From Rhynochetos jubatus (lineage: Eukaryota; Chordata; Aves; Eurypygiformes; Rhynochetidae): a stretch of 64,000 nucleotides of DNA. The stretch is taken from assembly GCA_027574665.1 (NCBI GenBank), contig CM050666.1:7254001-7318000 (forward strand), written 5' to 3'. Below, one piece after another: positions 60,456-64,000 of this stretch (the stretch's first letter is position 1; each line of letters opens with the position of its first letter). Both the position numbers and the translations under genes were made by a program. The notes under the pieces are model-generated. The model was not told the origin of the DNA. It was given only the letters and a program-made list of their open reading frames with translations, and made no database searches.

Positions 60456-61003
60456 TGTGCTGGTTTTGGCTAGGATAGAGTTAATTTTCCTCAGAGTAGC
60501 TGTATGGGGCTGGTTTGGATTTGTGGTGAAAACACTGATAATATGTCTTTACTGCTCAGCAGTGCTTACACAGAGCCAAGGCCTTTTCTGCTCCTCACCC
60601 CACCGGCGAGGAGGCTGGGGGTGCACAAGAAGCTGGGAGGGGACACAGCCGGGACAGCTGACCCCAAGTGACCAAAGCGATATTCCAGACCATATGATGC
60701 CATGCTCAGCATATAAAGCTGGGAGAAGAAGGAGGGAGGGGGGGGACGTTCGGAGTGATGGCGTTTATCTTCCCAAGTAACCATTACATGTGATGGAGCC
60801 CAGCTTTCCTGGGGATGGCTGAAACCTGCCCATGGGAAGCGGGGAATGAATTCTTTGTTTTGCTTTGCTTGTGTGTATGACTTTTGCTTTACCCGTTACC
60901 TGTCTTCATCTCAACCCACGAGTTTTCTCACTTTCACTCATCGGGGGGGAGTGAGCGAGCAGCTGTGTGGGGCTCAGTTGCCAGCTTAGGTTAAACTACG
61001 ACA
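60456..61003 (+). mobile_element. Solo LTR of an avian endogenous retrovirus
   Basis: About 548 bases begin TGTGCTGGTTTTGGC and end TTAAACTACGACA, so the ends are the TG...CA expected of an LTR. Inside are AAGAAGCTGGGAGGGGACACA and the promoter-like CATGCTCAGCATATAAAG (TATA at about 60,711). I recall this consensus as a common LTR in non-galliform birds. No internal gag, pol or env sequence flanks it, so it is a solo LTR left by recombination. No clear target-site duplication is visible, which suggests age or slightly wrong ends. Confidence 0.85.
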
Positions 61004-64000
61004 CAGACGTAAATGTTTGTTCCCTCCTGGCTCCCCATCACCAGCTGCTGCCCCGGCACCTCCAGGAGCCAGGCAGCAGGGAAACACCGGGCACAAACAC
61101 CAGTCCAGGGGCAACCAGCACCTTGGCTCATGGCAGCCACACCAAACAGTGCAGGGAGCAACGCCACACCTCCCGCAACCTGCCCAGGGCCTTGACAGCC
61201 ACCCGGAACAACGACACTTGCCGGTGCAGGGGAGGCAGAGAGACTCTATCCAGCATCCCACAGGCAAAGCCACATCCACAGGAGCCTGTGAAGTGCCCTG
61301 GCAAAGTGACAGTGTGCCATTCCCGGGAACCAGATGCCTCTGGGGCACTTGGACCATCCAAGCCAAGGAAGGAGAACGGGGTGCTCTCTCCCCGCAGCAA
61401 ACCAGGGAGCTGGATGGGTGTCCCCGTCCTGGAGCCACCGGCAGCGGCTGCCTCCCTGGCACACTGCAGCACACACACATCACCCCACCTGCAGCCGGGG
61501 CACCCCAAGGCTTGCACAGAGAGGCAGGGGCACGGCTGGACGCAGACACCCCAACTGCCTCTGTCACCGCTCGCCGGGGACAGACATGGGGAGGGGACCC
61601 TGCCTGAGGGCTGCCCTGCTGCTGCCCAGGGCAGACTCTGACACCCTCAGGCGTGTTACAGGGCAGGCAAACAGGCCTGTTCAGGGAAATGCACCCAGAG
61701 GAGGATCTTCTCCCCAGCCTTGTCCAGGGACCTGCACTGCCAGCGTCCCCTCCATACCCCTCAGTGTTGCTCTGGCCCTAGATCCCATGGGAAGGTGCGC
61801 GGAGCGGGGACTCCAGACGAACTCCATGACTTGGGGCAATTTTATCCTGTTTTCCTCTGCCTGCAGAGAGACAGGGCAGCACAAACCACCCGCCCTGCAG
61901 CCCCTTCCCTGCCTGGCAGCAAGGCCCATCAGACGTCCCGCTCTGCTGTCGAGCGTCCTCTCCCCACGCCGTTTTATTTCAGCAGAAACCTTACGTTATC
62001 CAAATAAATCACCCCACCGCTCAGGAGCCAGCTGCTTCTTCAACCCCCTCCCTCGCCAGGGCTGCCGAGGGCTTTGCAACCTGTTTACCCGGACTTTAAC
62101 CAGCGGCTTCAGCTCTTGCAACACTGCGGAGTCAGCAGGAACAGCCGGCAGCGAGCGCCCAGGAGGTGAAAGAGCAAGCGGGGCAGCCCAGATGCCGAGC
62201 CAAGGCTCTCGCCTGTTAGCTGGATGCAGCAGGGCCAGAGGAGAGCGGATGTCCTTCAGGGAAGGTCGCTCTGCACAGGCCCACAGAAGGTGCCTCCGGC
62301 ACGGGGGATCCCGCTCCCGGGACCAGGGATGGCTCTCTGCCTGCAGCGAGCCTGCAAGTGCCCCGGCTGCCAGCAATCCCAACGGGAAAGGGAGAGAAGG
62401 GAAAATACCTGTTTGTTAGCCACTTGGCATGGTTTTCCCGGAAAAAGCTCAGCTCTCCTTTGCGGCGGGGCAGGCAGAGTTATGTGGGGACGTGGCCGCA
62501 GCCCTTGAACTCGGTGGCCGGATGGAGAAGAGGGTTTTCGGGGACAGTGGGAGGCGCTGGCCCTGCGATGCTCACGCAGCACGTGACATCATTGGCAGCA
62601 TGTGACATCATTGACGTACGCAGGTTCAGCTAATGACCTCAAACCCCATGAGCGAGCAGCTTCTGGGGACACCACCAGCCACCCCCCGACCAGCCCATCC
62701 TGAGGACCCCAGCTCTGGTGCCCAGGACAGGCAGGTGCCAAGGGCAAGAGAATGCAGCCACGACGGGGAAGACGAGCAGAGGCCCGGGGACTGACACCAA
62801 CCAAGACTGCGCAGCCAGGGCTGGCACTGCTACCCCCTGCAGACCCCCACATGGAGGCAAGTGCCATAGTGAGCACCCACTGCCCTTTTGGGAGCCAGAG
62901 AGGGGCACGAGGTGGTACTGGCCCTCTGCCACTCCTGCAAGGGACTGTGCCTGCAAAAGCATGGCCAGAGCAGCAGGTCTCCTGCAGCCTGATGAGAAGG
63001 GAGCACCTGGAGAGCAATTTCAGCCTCTTCATTTTAAGGATAATTTCACATGAAGACACACAAGCACCTGATTTCCATACAAAAAGCTCCTTTTATCTTC
63101 TGATTTGGCAGGATCCTTTCAGGCCAGAGGAAATTATTCCTAAGGGCCTGGAAGCAAAGCAGCAGAGCTCTCACAGGACCCCTGCCTGAAGCTTGCCCCT
63201 CCAGCGCTTCGGGGGAAGGCACACACAGGCTTCCAGCTCCTCTCCAGAGCACTGGCCAAAGCTGACCCCCATGTCCCCCTTCTTTGGAGGGCACCCAGCC
63301 CACTTGCAGAAGGTGCAGGTGTAGGTGAGCTGAGCAGCCGAGACTCATGACATGGACCACACGCTGCCAGCACAGCGGGCAATCCTGTCTGCCTCCAGGA
63401 TGCTGTGCTTACGGTTCCCGTCACGAGGGGACTTGATACCCTTCCCCATTAGCCAAGACAGCTTCCAGGGCTGGGGAAAGAAACCACAGAAAAATAAAAA
63501 TCACAGACCAGCAGCGTGCTACAAATCAGGGAGGCAGAAATACCCACTGCCAGCTCATGACAGTTCTCTGCAGCCCAGATGCCGCCCTGTCAGCAGCACA
63601 GACCTCTCTGCCTGCTCCCTGTCGCCCAGGGATCGATCCCTGCTTGGCAGCCACCCACGCTGCTCTCCAGCCATCCCATTAACTCAGCTAAAGGCAGCGG
63701 TGGAGAAATCCTACCGTGCCTGCAGTGGTGAAACAGGTTTAACGGGCTCCACCCTCTCCACACCATCCCAGCACGGGCCAGCTTGTGAGATGGGCTCAGG
63801 GGCAGGCAGGCGTCTGGAGATCTGGATTTCAACAGGGCTACCACCACTGTCCTCGACTGGGCACAGCCCATCAACACCCATCCACAGCCCCATCCTTCAG
63901 GAAAAACACCATGGGGGCTGCTCTGCAAGGAAAGGTCTTACACAGTGCTGAGATTGGGGAGGGCTGTTTCCCCCAGACCAGACTGCCAGAAGACTTTAGT
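61004..64000. other. Right end of the window, no recognised gene
   Basis: In the human order CLTCL1 would follow SLC25A1, but I see no clathrin heavy-chain exon. A long plus-strand open frame (61,334-62,419) is Pro/Ala/Ser/Arg-rich without family resemblance. Two ACATCATTG-type units repeat near 62,586-62,612. Confidence 0.5.

Noticed and set aside
61334..62419. 361-codon plus-strand open frame
   Set aside because: Low-complexity composition, no family resemblance, and it runs through sequence with no exon structure.
61004..64000. Possible CLTCL1 3' exons, expected from human gene order
   Set aside because: No clathrin heavy-chain-like translation could be found on either strand.
1..64000. 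CRISPR arrays, bacterial operons, riboswitches, tRNA or rRNA genes
   Set aside because: Nothing of the kind is seen; all signals are those of a vertebrate chromosome.

Overview
This window is vertebrate nuclear DNA, almost certainly from a bird. The evidence is split genes with GT-AG introns, CpG-island promoters, short introns, and several copies of the CR1 LINE 3' end that is typical of reptile and bird genomes. One solo LTR is of a type I recall as common in non-galliform birds; that assignment is from memory. Gene order follows the human 22q11.2 DiGeorge interval: DGCR2, TSSK2, ESS2 (DGCR14), GSC2, then SLC25A1.

Layout. From 1 to 9,868 is the first intron of DGCR2 (minus strand), whose first coding exon lies at 9,869-9,947 in a CpG island. 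From 10,430 to 17,996 there is no gene, only a degenerate minisatellite, a possible kinase relic and two CR1 pieces. An intronless TSSK2-type kinase (plus) lies at 17,997-18,965, tail-to-tail with the ten-exon ESS2 (minus, 19,951-28,761). The three-exon homeobox gene GSC2 (minus) is at 29,892-31,877, followed by about 4 kb of AT-richer non-coding DNA.

From 36,032 to 49,101 (plus) there is a 31-exon gene of the THADA/Trm732 family, which I could join in frame at every junction into 1,917 codons. It converges on a five-exon secreted SMB/TSP1-domain gene related to SBSPON (minus, 51,028-53,723). Neither gene belongs to the human DGCR2-SLC25A1 interval, so this is where the bird locus differs most. 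SLC25A1 (minus) follows with exons 2-9 at 55,340-57,946; its first exon is uncertain. From 57,947 to the end I recognise no gene apart from one weak exon candidate, and a solo LTR lies at 60,456-61,003.

The genes are not an operon and work in separate processes: cell-surface adhesion (DGCR2), spermatid kinase signalling (TSSK2), pre-mRNA splicing (ESS2), transcription (GSC2), tRNA modification (THADA-like), matrix or secreted function (SBSPON-like) and mitochondrial citrate export (SLC25A1). All exon boundaries were read by eye from splice sites, codon phase and remembered family sequences; no alignment was run.
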